A model generated the notes under the pieces. The model searched no databases, was not told the DNA's origin, and saw nothing but the letters and a program-made list of their open reading frames with translations. From positions 1 to 64,000 of the forward strand of contig JBBPIN010000007.1 of assembly GCA_038040285.1 (NCBI GenBank): DNA of 64,000 nucleotides. Direction: 5' to 3'. The translations under genes were made by a program, and so were the position numbers. Of this stretch, positions 15,339 to 23,208 are shown one piece after another. Each line of letters opens with the position of its first letter. The first letter of the stretch is position 1. This DNA is from Mayfieldus sp038040285. GTDB lineage: Bacteria; Actinomycetota; Thermoleophilia; Solirubrobacterales; 70-9.

Positions 15339-16232
15339 ATGAGCGGAGGGCCAACGGCGCAAGCCCAAGATCAAGCTCACGACCTGCCCGAGATCGAGGG
15401 CGTCGAGCACCGCTTCGTCGACGCCGACGGACTCGACGTTCATGTCGCGATAGCAGGTGAGGGTCCTCCGGTGCTGCTCCTTCATGGCTGGCCGCAGCAC
15501 TGGTACATGTGGCGGGGCGTGATCGAGCGGCTGGCGTCGCAGTTCCGGCTCATCGCGCCCGATCTGCGCGGCTTCGGCTGGACCGAGGCTCCGGGCGCCG
15601 GCTACGACGCCGAGACATTCGCCGCCGACCAGGTCGCCCTATTGGACGCGCTTGAGATCGAGAGCGCCAGCGTGATCGGCCACGACTGGGGTGGCTGGAC
15701 GGCGTTCCTGCTCGGCCTCGACCACAGCGATCGCATCGAACGCATGGTGATCTGCAACGCGCCCCATCCCTGGCCGAAGATCGAGCCCAGCCTGGCGTTG
15801 GATACGTGGCGAAGCTGGTACGCGATCGCCAACGCGACGCCGCTGCTCGGGAAGTGGCTGTCGGAGTCGGGTCGAATGCCCGGCTTCTTCCTCGGCCACG
15901 GCAACGTTGGCGACCCGTTCCCGGATGGACTCGACGTCTACCGCGAGCAGTTCCGCGACCCCGCCCGCGCCGTAGCCGCGGTGAAGCTTTATCGCCACTA
16001 CATGCGGATCTTCGTCGCCGGGTTCCGAGGCCCCTATCGGCGCCAGCGCCTCGCGGTCCCAACCCTGCTGCTGTTCGGCGCCGCCGACCGCTACGTCTCG
16101 CCGCGGCTGCTGCCCGGCTACGAGGAGCACGCCGATGACATGCAGCTCGAGCTGGTCCCCGACTCGGGGCATTTCCTCGTCGACGAGAAGCCGGACCTCG
16201 TCGCTCGGCGCGCCCTCTCCTTCCTCAGCTAG
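15339..16232 (+). CDS. Alpha/beta hydrolase, epoxide hydrolase/dehalogenase type
   Basis: 297-residue alpha/beta hydrolase. The oxyanion motif HGWPQHWYMW, nucleophile elbow GHDWGGW (Asp nucleophile), acid in FGAADRY and base in DSGHFLVDEKP form the triad of soluble epoxide hydrolases and haloacetate dehalogenases. No signal peptide. ATG 15339 is preferred over the longer frame from 15249 since a -35/-10 promoter ends just before it. It opens the accessory stretch that interrupts the cinA-thpR-recA order. Exact substrate unknown. Confidence 0.85.
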   Translation: MSGGPTAQAQDQAHDLPEIEGVEHRFVDADGLDVHVAIAGEGPPVLLLHGWPQHWYMWRGVIERLASQFRLIAPDLRGFGWTEAPGAGYDAETFAADQVALLDALEIESASVIGHDWGGWTAFLLGLDHSDRIERMVICNAPHPWPKIEPSLALDTWRSWYAIANATPLLGKWLSESGRMPGFFLGHGNVGDPFPDGLDVYREQFRDPARAVAAVKLYRHYMRIFVAGFRGPYRRQRLAVPTLLLFGAADRYVSPRLLPGYEEHADDMQLELVPDSGHFLVDEKPDLVARRALSFLS

Positions 16233-16396
16233 GGGCGCTCGGCCCGACCCCGGCTCTTGCAGCCTCCTCGAGCGGGGCCCTAGCCGTCGTTGCGGCTGTC
16301 GCTTTACATGGAAAGCGGCAGGGCCAAGCCCTACGAGCGGCTGCTGAGAGACCGTTACACGGCGCAGGCCGCGGGCTGAGCTGCCAGGCCTGGGGC

Positions 16397-16436
16397 ACCA
16401 ACTAAGGTTGGTCACAGCAGTTCGCTGCGACCAACC
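16397..16436 (+). promoter_or_regulatory. Two mutually exclusive hairpins in the leader of the SET-domain gene
   Basis: Hairpin A: ACCAAC (16397-16402), loop TAAG, GTTGGT (16407-16412). Hairpin B: GGTTGGTC (16406-16413) with GACCAACC (16429-16436), capped by GCAG-TTCG-CTGC. Both need the same GTTGGT strand, so they cannot form together. B ends 17 bases before the ATG at 16454. No T-run follows. The 221-base spacer also contains a 23-codon frame at 16308-16379 with nothing recognisable. Confidence 0.45.
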
Positions 16437-16453
16437 AACTGAGAGGCGGTCCC

Positions 16454-16972
16454 ATGGATCCTGTTGGCTACGAGCTACGCACAACCACGGATGGCAAGGG
16501 CGATGGTGTGCGCGCCACCCGACGCTTCGACATCGGCGAGACGGTGATGGTCGGAGTGATCGAGCGTCGAGTCGACAGAAACGACTCCCATGCAACCCAG
16601 GTGAGCCGCACCGAGTGGGTGCGGCACGGCGGCCTCGGGCCGAAGGTCAATCACTCGTGCAGCCCGAACTGCGGCGTGCACCTGAACGACTCAGGAGCCT
16701 GCGACTTCGTGGCCCGCGAGCCGATCGTGGCGGGCGAAGAGATCACCTTCGACTATGCCATGCGGAACTACTCGGTCGAGCACTTTCCGGGCGGCTGCCT
16801 TTGTGGCTCAGATATATGTCGTAGTTCGATAACCGGTTGGAAGGATCTCTCCGACGAGCGAAAGGCGGCCTACCGGGGGCTGGTCGCCCCATACCTCCTC
16901 GAGATCGACCGAGAGACAAGTTCCGCCGAGAAAGAGAAACTGCGCGTCAGCCCGCCCACTCGAGGAACGTGA
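16454..16972 (+). CDS. SET-domain protein-lysine methyltransferase
   Basis: 172 residues with a compact SET domain: GVRATRRFDIGETV at the N-terminus, NHSCSPNCGVHL at residues 66-77 (the NHS knot), GEEITFDYAMRNYS with catalytic Tyr101, and a post-SET-like cysteine set CLCGSDICR (Cys115, 117, 122) that together with Cys69 or Cys73 could hold zinc. SET enzymes transfer methyl groups from SAM to lysine side chains; bacterial targets are mostly unknown. GAGAGGCGG lies just before the ATG. No partner gene is next to it. Confidence 0.82.
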   Translation: MDPVGYELRTTTDGKGDGVRATRRFDIGETVMVGVIERRVDRNDSHATQVSRTEWVRHGGLGPKVNHSCSPNCGVHLNDSGACDFVAREPIVAGEEITFDYAMRNYSVEHFPGGCLCGSDICRSSITGWKDLSDERKAAYRGLVAPYLLEIDRETSSAEKEKLRVSPPTRGT

Positions 16973-16995
16973 CGAATGCTTGCGGTGGTTTCTGA

Positions 16996-17139
16996 ACCGC
17001 ACGAGCGCAGCTCGCCGAGTTCGACTTCACGGCGCTCGCGCAGCGCGCCAAGCGACCGGGAAACGAGTTCGAGGCGTTCCGCGTCGAGGCCGCAGCGGAG
17101 GCCTCCCGCCGGCGAGTCGCGCGTAAATGTCTGAGCTGA
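16996..17139 (+). pseudogene. Possible coding remnant before the PhoD-like gene
   Basis: A 47-codon stretch between stops with no start codon reads AQLAEFDFTALAQRAKRPG and then an Ala/Glu/Arg-rich helix. The composition is that of an ordinary soluble protein end, unlike the Ser/Arg-rich neighbouring frames. It overlaps the next gene's start by 13 bases. It may be the decayed 3' end of a lost gene; chance is possible. Confidence 0.2.
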
Positions 17140-18773
17140 TCCTAGGGCCGCTCGTGCGGCACGTGGGCGAGCGCGACGCAACGGTCTGGGTCGAGACCGA
17201 CGAGGCGTGCGAGGTGGAGGTGCTCGGTCACACCGAGGTGACCTTCTGCGTCGATGGGCACCACTACGCGCTGGTCTGCATCGAGGGCCTGGAAACGGGC
17301 TCGCGATACGAGTACGACGTGAAACTGGACGGCGAGCGCCGCTGGCCGGTGAGCGATTCTGGATTCCCGCCCAGCCAGATCCGCACATTGGACCCAGAGG
17401 GGGAGCTGCGGGTCTCCTTCGGCTCGTGTCGAGTCGCGTTGCCGATGGAACCGCCATACGTCTTCACCAAGGACGAGCACGACGACGGAGCCGAGCTCGA
17501 CGCGCTCCACGTCTACGCGCACGAGCTGCTTCGCGACCTCGATAAGCGCTGGCCCAACCTGCTGCTGATGATCGGCGATCAGGTCTACGTCGACGAGGGA
17601 TCGCTCGAGACCCGTGAGTTCATCCGCTCGCGGCGCGATGTCTCCGAGCCGCCCGGTGAGGAGGTGCTTGACTTCGAGGAGTACACGCGGCTCTATCGCG
17701 AGTCCTGGAGCGAGCCCTACGTCCGCTGGCTGTTCTCGACGGTTCCGACGGCGATGGTGATCGACGATCACGACATCAGCGACGACTGGAACATCTCCCG
17801 CTCCTGGAAGCAGGAGATGGATCGCAAGCCCTGGTGGCACCGGCGGGTGCGGGCGGGCTTCATGACCTACTGGATCTACCAGCATCTCGGCAACCTCTCC
17901 CCTCGGGAGCTGTCCGAGGACGAGACCCTCGCCAAGGTCAAGGAGTTACGCGATGACGCCGGCCCCGTGCTTCGTGACTATGCCGACCGGGCCTACGACG
18001 ACCGCGAGGGCATCCGCTGGAGCTACCACCGCGACCTCTGCGGCACCCGCGTGATCGTCATGGATTCGCGTGGGGGCCGGGTGCTCGAGGAGGGACGGCG
18101 CTCGATCCTCGACGACGAGGAGCGCGAGTGGGTCGGGGGTCAGGCCGACGGCAACTTCGACCACCTGCTGATCGCGACCTCCGACCCCTTCCTGCTCTCG
18201 CATGGAATTCACTACCTGGAGGCCTGCAGCGAGGCGGTGTGCGACGGGACCTGGGGGAAGCCGGCGGCGAAGCTGATGGAGAAACTGCGCCGCGCCATGG
18301 ACTTCGATCATTGGGCCGCGTTCGGGATCTCGTTTCGCCGCCTCACGGGGCTGCTCCGCGAGGTCGGGGCCGGAGAGAAGGGGGCCGCGCCGGCGACGAT
18401 CGTGGTCCTCTCCGGCGACGTCCACCACGCCTATCTGGCGGAGATGGCGTTCCGGCGGGAAAGCGGCGTCACCAGCCGCGTCTACCAGGCGGTCTGCTCG
18501 CCGTTTCGGAACCCGCTCGACGCGAAGGAGCGGCGGGTGATCAGGATCTCATTCGGAAAGGCGATGACCGCGGTCACACGCGCCCTTTCCCGCGCCGCCG
18601 GGGTCCCCGATCCCGACCTTCGCTGGCGGATCCTGGATGGCCCGTACTTCGACAACCAGGTGGGGACGGTGACGCTGGAGGGGCGCTCGGCCCGAATCAA
18701 GCTCGAGAAGACGAACCCGGGCGAGGCGGAGCAGCACTCGCTCGAGACCTCGTTCGAGCGCCGACTCGCCTGA
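17127..18773 (+). CDS. PhoD-like metallophosphatase, cytoplasmic form
   Basis: 548 residues of the PhoD/alkaline phosphatase D superfamily. A short beta-sandwich N-domain (GPLVRHVGERDATVWVETDE) precedes the metal-dependent phosphoesterase core: VSFGSCR, LLMIGDQVYVDE, VIDDHDISDDWN and VVLSGDVHHAY supply the metal ligands. Unlike secreted PhoD it has no Tat or Sec signal, so it should act in the cytoplasm, perhaps on phosphodiesters or phospholipid headgroups. The ATG has no strong ribosome site. The gene is monocistronic in the accessory stretch. Confidence 0.85.
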   Translation: MSELILGPLVRHVGERDATVWVETDEACEVEVLGHTEVTFCVDGHHYALVCIEGLETGSRYEYDVKLDGERRWPVSDSGFPPSQIRTLDPEGELRVSFGSCRVALPMEPPYVFTKDEHDDGAELDALHVYAHELLRDLDKRWPNLLLMIGDQVYVDEGSLETREFIRSRRDVSEPPGEEVLDFEEYTRLYRESWSEPYVRWLFSTVPTAMVIDDHDISDDWNISRSWKQEMDRKPWWHRRVRAGFMTYWIYQHLGNLSPRELSEDETLAKVKELRDDAGPVLRDYADRAYDDREGIRWSYHRDLCGTRVIVMDSRGGRVLEEGRRSILDDEEREWVGGQADGNFDHLLIATSDPFLLSHGIHYLEACSEAVCDGTWGKPAAKLMEKLRRAMDFDHWAAFGISFRRLTGLLREVGAGEKGAAPATIVVLSGDVHHAYLAEMAFRRESGVTSRVYQAVCSPFRNPLDAKERRVIRISFGKAMTAVTRALSRAAGVPDPDLRWRILDGPYFDNQVGTVTLEGRSARIKLEKTNPGEAEQHSLETSFERRLA

Positions 18774-18787
18774 GCGGTGCACGCCGA

Positions 18788-19015
18788 TCAAGCTGAAGGT
18801 GCCTCGGGATCACTCTGGGCCACCGGAACGGTGAAATCGTCGGCGGTCTGAGAATCGTAGGTATCAACACTGAAGTCATCGGAGAGCGAAACCGAGCCCG
18901 CATCGAAATTGTTCTGGTCATAGAGCACCGCCGCATGGGCACTCGCCGGCAGCGCGCACGCCACGGCGACGCTGACCAACCCCATGCCCCTGCGAATCCT
19001 CCGTAAGCAGATCAT
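18788..19015 (-). pseudogene. Truncated secreted protein (signal peptide plus short mature part)
   Basis: From ATG 19015 a clear Sec signal peptide (RRGMGLVSVAVACALPASAHAA, split here as a basic start, a hydrophobic core and an ASAHA cleavage site) is followed by only about 45 residues (VLYDQNNFDAGSVSLSDDF, then DSQTADDFTVP). The xxADDFTVP pattern normally opens a much longer extracellular domain, so the gene appears cut off at VAQSDPEAPSA, 15 bases from the end of the PhoD-like gene. A functional short exported peptide cannot be excluded. Confidence 0.45.
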
Positions 19016-19122
19016 CCTGCCCCTTCCGTGAGCGTTTCTTGGCGTCCTGCGGAATCGACCCTACGCGCGGCGAAGCTGCAGCGCAAGGGCGCCATCCGAG
19101 GCTTCGTAGGCTGGGAATGCAG

Positions 19123-19209
19123 CTACTCGCAGTCGATCCCGTCGCCGTCGGCATCCAGCTCGTCCACGTCCTGGGAAGCAGGAGTCTCTGGGCGCGCTAA
19201 CGTGATGCC
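19123..19209 (-). pseudogene. C-terminal remnant of an excalibur-type calcium-binding domain
   Basis: A short minus-strand frame ends DVDELDADGDGIDCE and a TAG. The LDxDGDGIxCE ending is the hallmark of the excalibur domain found at the C-terminus of secreted bacterial proteins. Only about 28 residues are open after an in-frame TAG and there is no start codon, so this is a leftover. Together with the truncated gene just left of it, the 462 bases from 18774 to 19234 hold decayed exported-protein genes and no intact one. Confidence 0.4.
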
Positions 19210-19234
19210 CTAACCGAAGCTAAGGGGGCCTCGA

Positions 19235-19732
19235 GTGAGGCGCGTGATCATCTCTGTTGTCGTCGGAGCGGCGCTGGCGCTGCCCGGTAGCACCGAGGCA
19301 AGCGTCTACACCGGGGACGTTCTGGGAATCGTCCTCAGGCAGAAGAGCAAACTCAGGGAGATCACCGTGTTCGGCGGGTTGCCGCTGAACTGCGACGAGG
19401 GACAGACCACGACGGATGGCTCGCTGGACATCTCGCGCTGGAGATGGAACCCGCCCTACCCCCGGGTCAAGCACCACAGGTTCCACGTCGTGGAGCCCAA
19501 GACCCAGGCATATGCCGTCGTTGACAATGGCGGGAATGTCGTGGGCACCGAGCGCGACGAGTATGTGCTCGACGCGAGGGGCAGGTTCAACAAGGGCTAC
19601 GGGAAGGCATCAGGCACCGTGAGGATCACCGGGAGCTACCGGGGCCCATCCCCCCTCGACCCTGAGCGGGAGATTCAGTACCACAACTGTGACTCGGGCA
19701 CGGTCCAGTGGAAGGTTCACACGCTCTACTAG
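19235..19732 (+). CDS. Small secreted protein, unknown function
   Basis: 165 residues. A Sec signal peptide (MRRVIISVVVGAALALPGSTEA) precedes a beta-rich mature protein with Cys54 in LPLNCDEG, a GRFNKGYGKASGTVRITGSY block and NCDSGTVQWKVHTLY at the end, so the two cysteines may pair. The layout (CxxG, then RFxxxxxKASGTxxxxG, then CxxGxxxW) resembles a group of secreted proteins I associate with Thermoleophilia; none has a known role. GTG start with AAGGGGG upstream. Confidence 0.6.
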   Translation: MRRVIISVVVGAALALPGSTEASVYTGDVLGIVLRQKSKLREITVFGGLPLNCDEGQTTTDGSLDISRWRWNPPYPRVKHHRFHVVEPKTQAYAVVDNGGNVVGTERDEYVLDARGRFNKGYGKASGTVRITGSYRGPSPLDPEREIQYHNCDSGTVQWKVHTLY

Positions 19733-19886
19733 CCGCCGCCGTTCGAACTGGCGCCGTGCTCACCATCCCGCAATCTCCGATAGGGGCTCGTGGCCGTCCG
19801 GTCGCCACGGTGCCGCGGACCCGAGCCGGCCCTTCTTCATAGAGACGAACATCGAGAGCGATGGCCGGTGCCAGCATCGTCATGCA

Positions 19887-21002
19887 TTAGCTAGCCTCCA
19901 GCTCGTCGAGAAACGCGAGCACGTCATCGGCCAGTAGCCCCGGCTCCTCGTGGGCAGCGAAGTGGCCGCCGCGCGGCATCTCGGTCCAGCGCCGTAGGTC
20001 GGTGAGCAGCCGCGCGGTCCACTCGCGCGGGGGATTAACGATCTCGGCGGGGAAGATCCCGGCCGCGGCGGGGACGTCGATCGTCTCCCCCACGGCGGGA
20101 CGCCACCGATCGGCGCGCTCGCCCCAGTAGAGGCGCATCGAGGAGGCGATCGTGCCTGTCGTCCAGTACATGGTCAGGTAGTCGCAGAGCTGGTCCTTGG
20201 AGAAGCGTCTCTCCACGTCGCCGCCGCAATCGCTCCAGCGCCGATATTTCTCCACCAGGTAGGCGGCGAGGCCGGCAGGCGAGTCGCCCAGGCCGACCGA
20301 GACGATGTCGGGCACGGTCGACTGGATCAGTAGGTGATGGCCCTCGCGGCGGCGCCAGCGCAAACCCTGCTCGATGAAGGCCTGCTCGGCCTCGCTGAGC
20401 GGCGGGTCGACGAAATCGGCGGAGGGCGGCAACGTCCCGGGCGTGAAGACGTAAAGGGCGGCGACCCGCCCCGGCGAGTCAAAGGCAATACGGGCGGCTA
20501 CCGGCGCCCCCCAGTCGCCGCCGACCACGCCGTAGCGCTCCCAGCCAAGTCCGTCCTCGGCCAGCTCGCGAAAGCGGGCGGCGACGGCGGCGATGTTGAG
20601 TGGCGAGCCCGGGTCGTCGGACCAGGCGTAGCCGGGCATCGATGGGACGGCGACCTCATGGCCGGCCTCGACGAGGCGCGGGATCACCTCCAGGTATTCG
20701 ATCGGACCCCCGGGCCATCCGTGCAGCAACAGCAGCGGCAGCTCGCCCCCCTCCCCCTGCTCGTGGATCAGGTGAAGCCCCTTCCAGCGGTAGTTGCGAA
20801 ACCGGTTCAGCAGCCCCGGCAACCGATCCGGGTCGTAGCCCTCGGCCCAGTAGTCGCACAGCTCGCGCAGGTAGCCGACGTCGACCCCGAGGTCCCAGCC
20901 CTCGGGCGGCTGCTCGGCCCACCGGGTCCGCGCCAGCCGCTCGCGCAGGTCAGCGAAGACCTCCTCAGGGACCGAAACCTCGAAGTCCTCGAGCTCATCC
21001 AT
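19887..21002 (-). CDS. Epoxide hydrolase, microsomal type with EHN domain
   Basis: 371 residues. The N-terminal EHN region (VPEEVFADLRERLARTRW, then GVDVGYLRELCDYWAEGYD) is followed by the alpha/beta hydrolase core with LLLLHGWPGGPIEYLEV, nucleophile elbow VVGGDWGAPVAA (Asp), and the base in MPRGGHFAAHEEP. This layout is that of microsomal-type epoxide hydrolases, which open epoxides to diols. The ATG at 21002 is preceded on its strand by four 7-bp repeats instead of a ribosome site. It follows cinA by 33 bases on the same strand. Confidence 0.88.
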   Translation of the reverse strand: MDELEDFEVSVPEEVFADLRERLARTRWAEQPPEGWDLGVDVGYLRELCDYWAEGYDPDRLPGLLNRFRNYRWKGLHLIHEQGEGGELPLLLLHGWPGGPIEYLEVIPRLVEAGHEVAVPSMPGYAWSDDPGSPLNIAAVAARFRELAEDGLGWERYGVVGGDWGAPVAARIAFDSPGRVAALYVFTPGTLPPSADFVDPPLSEAEQAFIEQGLRWRRREGHHLLIQSTVPDIVSVGLGDSPAGLAAYLVEKYRRWSDCGGDVERRFSKDQLCDYLTMYWTTGTIASSMRLYWGERADRWRPAVGETIDVPAAAGIFPAEIVNPPREWTARLLTDLRRWTEMPRGGHFAAHEEPGLLADDVLAFLDELEAS

Positions 21003-21035
21003 CGAAAGACGAAAGACGAATGACGAATGACGAAT
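21003..21035. repeat. 7-bp tandem repeats between cinA and the epoxide hydrolase gene
   Basis: Units on the plus strand: CGAAAGA, CGAAAGA, CGAATGA, CGAATGA, then a partial CGAATTC. They fill the whole spacer between the cinA stop and the next ATG. The same unit recurs at 38740-38819 and 50029-50052. Confidence 0.8.
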
Positions 21036-22340
21036 TCACAGCGGCGCCTCTTGCCCGCCGAGCAGAATGCGCAGCATGTGCATGCCGACCAGCGCCGAGC
21101 GCTCGCGAATGTCCTGGCGCCCACCCGGGATCACCGGATCGCGCGCCAGGCTGGCGCCGTCGGTTGTCAGCGCGTGAAAGCAGACGTAGCCGGCCGGCTT
21201 CTCCTTGGTGCCGCCGTCGGGGCCGGCGATCCCGGTCACCGACACGGCGACGTCTGCGTCGAAGCGCTCAAGGGCCCCGCGCGCCATCGCCTCCGCCACC
21301 TCCGGGGACACAGCACCATGCTCTTCGATCAGCTCCGGGTCGACCCCCAGCAGCTCTGTCTTCGCGTCGTTGGAGTAGGCGACGACGCTGCCGGCAAGGT
21401 ATGCGGAGGCGCCGGGAACGTTGGTGATCCGCGCCGCCAGCAGGCCGCCGGAGCACGACTCGGCCAGCCCGAGACGGTGACCCCCAAGCAGCTCCGCGAC
21501 CAGCTCGTCGATCGTGGTGCCGTCCTGGCTGAACAGGTAGCGCTCGTGACGGTCGGCGAGGCCGCTGCGCACCGCATCCGCCGCCGCCTCGGCGCCATCG
21601 CGGTAGCGAACGTCGACCTCGATCTCGCCCCGGCGCAGGCAGGTGGTGATCTCCAGCGCGGTCAGGGCGGTCTCGGACTCGATCTCGCGCAGGCTCTTCG
21701 CGATCTCCGACTCGGGGATGCCCATCATCCGCAGCGTGTAGCCGTGGAACGGCGTCGCGCCGTCGAGCGCCGCCTGCGCCGCCTGCGACTCGATCGCCGC
21801 CCCCCACATCGACTGAAGCTCGCGCGGCGGCCCGGGGAGCACGATCACCGTCAGGCGCTCCGCCGGCACGACCAGGCCCGGCGCGGTGCCGGCGGGGTCG
21901 ATCGTGGTCGCCCCCTCGGGCACCATCGCCTGCTTGCGATTTGCCGCCTGCAACGCGTCCTCGTCGAGCCGCAGCCGGCGTGCGAAGTCGCGCAGGATGC
22001 GGGCGATCTTCTCCTCCATGCTCTCGTCGAGCACCAGCTCGCGGCCGGCGAATCGGGCCACGACCTCCGCCGTGAGGTCGTCGGCCGTCGGCCCGAGGCC
22101 GCCCGAGGTCACGACCAGGTCCATCCCCTCGGCCTCCATGTACCGAAGCGCCGACTCGAGGTCGTCGGGACGATCGGCGACGACGATGATGCTCGCGACC
22201 TCCACGCCCAGCTCCGCCAAGCGCTCGGATATCCAGGGGCCATTGCTGTCCTGGACGCGCCCGTTGAGCACCTCGTTACCGGTGACGACGATGCCCGCGC
22301 GTACGCCCGGCTCAACTGGTGTTCGCGCTCGGCCCTCCAT
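21036..22340 (-). CDS. cinA: CinA-like protein: molybdopterin-binding domain plus nicotinamide-nucleotide amidase
   Basis: 434 residues from ATG 22340. The N-terminal COG1058/MoCF-like domain begins AGIVVTGNEVLNGRVQDSN and has VVTSGGLGPTADDLT and VIVLPGPPRELQSMW; the C-terminal PncC-type domain has LAESCSGGLLAARITNVPG, VVAYSNDAK and VTGIAGPDGGTKEKPAG. PncC-type enzymes deamidate NMN formed by DNA ligase. The ATG lies inside a cassette shared with the carA start (22321-22369), which supplies AAGGAG. The upstream RodZ-like gene ends in the same cassette. Confidence 0.93.
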   Translation of the reverse strand: MEGRARTPVEPGVRAGIVVTGNEVLNGRVQDSNGPWISERLAELGVEVASIIVVADRPDDLESALRYMEAEGMDLVVTSGGLGPTADDLTAEVVARFAGRELVLDESMEEKIARILRDFARRLRLDEDALQAANRKQAMVPEGATTIDPAGTAPGLVVPAERLTVIVLPGPPRELQSMWGAAIESQAAQAALDGATPFHGYTLRMMGIPESEIAKSLREIESETALTALEITTCLRRGEIEVDVRYRDGAEAAADAVRSGLADRHERYLFSQDGTTIDELVAELLGGHRLGLAESCSGGLLAARITNVPGASAYLAGSVVAYSNDAKTELLGVDPELIEEHGAVSPEVAEAMARGALERFDADVAVSVTGIAGPDGGTKEKPAGYVCFHALTTDGASLARDPVIPGGRQDIRERSALVGMHMLRILLGGQEAPL

Positions 22341-22369
22341 CAATCTCCTTGGCTGAGCCTCGCGCTCAC
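22321..22369 (-). repeat. Gene-junction cassette, copy 1 (cinA start)
   Basis: 49 bases: a 15-base block (22321-22335), 8 variable bases, and a 26-base block (22344-22369). Both blocks are identical to those at 55604-55652. Read on the minus strand, the cassette carries the TGA stop of the upstream gene, an AAGGAG ribosome site, the start codon and the first codons (Gly-Arg-Ala-Arg-Thr). Confidence 0.75.
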
Positions 22370-23133
22370 GTGCAATCCGGCCTAGTGCCTGGTTGGAGCA
22401 GGTGGGTGCCCTTCGCCGTCACCTCGTAGCCGACCGGGCTGGGGGTGTTTTGGACCTGGAACGGCTTGCCGTTGACCTTCAGGTCGACGCCTCCGTTGCC
22501 GAACGCGAGGTCGAACTTGCCGGAACGAAACGGGCCCTCCTGAGTCCCCGCAGGAAGGATTTGGCCGTTGACGACCCGGGTGCCGTCCGCCGCGAGCGCG
22601 CAGACCCAGACCTCCGCTGTCGCAGTGAGCTGGATCGAGACCTGAGGCTTGTGCTTCGCCGCCGCGGTCCCCTGGTGCTTGCCCTGCTTCGCCTTTGCCC
22701 CGTCGGCACTTGGCCCCGCATTGGTCTTGTTGTTGCCCGAGTTGGAAGTCAGGCCGAGCACGAGCACCACTGCCACCAGCGCCACGGCGACCAGGGCCCC
22801 GATGACACCGGGCCCAAATCGATGTCCGCCCCCAGCCCGGGCCAGGCGGGGCGGCAGAGAATGCGCCTCGCGGGCGCCGACCAGCTCCGCCATGCGGTCC
22901 TCCTCGAGTCGGCGATAGTCGTCGGCGAGCCGCTCCCCGTCGAGGCCAAGGAACGACGCATAGGTGCGGATGAAGCTGCGGGTGTAGGTGGGATCTGGAA
23001 GCACGTCCCACTCCTCGTTCTCCAGCGCCCGCAGGTAGCGGACGCGGATCTTGGTCCGCTCCTCGATCTCGGTGAGATCGATCTTGTGGCGGATCCGCGC
23101 CTCGCGCAGAATGGGTCCGATTTCGGTCTCCAC
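22366..23133 (-). CDS. RodZ-like helix-turn-helix membrane protein
   Basis: 255 residues. The N-terminal HTH_25 domain (GPILREARIRHKIDLTEIEE, then RVRYLRALENEEWDVLPDP and TRSFIRTYASFLGLD) is followed by a basic linker, one transmembrane helix (about residues 108-127), a Lys/Ala/Gly-rich extracytoplasmic linker, and a DUF4115-like beta domain (VSIQLTATAEVWVCALAADG). This is the RodZ layout, linking the cell envelope to the cytoskeleton in rods; in MreB-poor Actinobacteria the role is uncertain. GTG start. It stands between ftsK and cinA, a common actinobacterial order. Confidence 0.82.
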   Translation of the reverse strand: METEIGPILREARIRHKIDLTEIEERTKIRVRYLRALENEEWDVLPDPTYTRSFIRTYASFLGLDGERLADDYRRLEEDRMAELVGAREAHSLPPRLARAGGGHRFGPGVIGALVAVALVAVVLVLGLTSNSGNNKTNAGPSADGAKAKQGKHQGTAAAKHKPQVSIQLTATAEVWVCALAADGTRVVNGQILPAGTQEGPFRSGKFDLAFGNGGVDLKVNGKPFQVQNTPSPVGYEVTAKGTHLLQPGTRPDCT

Positions 23134-23208
23134 GACCGAATTGTCCTACGAGAGGTCGGGATTCGCGGTTCAGCGAGGCGAGGGCGAGAGCCAACGCCCA
23201 ACCGCGGC

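Noticed and set aside
16308..16379. A 23-codon frame before the SET-domain gene
   Set aside because: Too short, no ribosome site, no recognisable features.
16977..17135. A Ser/Arg-rich frame starting ATG 16977 between the SET and PhoD-like genes
   Set aside because: Low-complexity composition typical of a wrong frame in GC-rich DNA.
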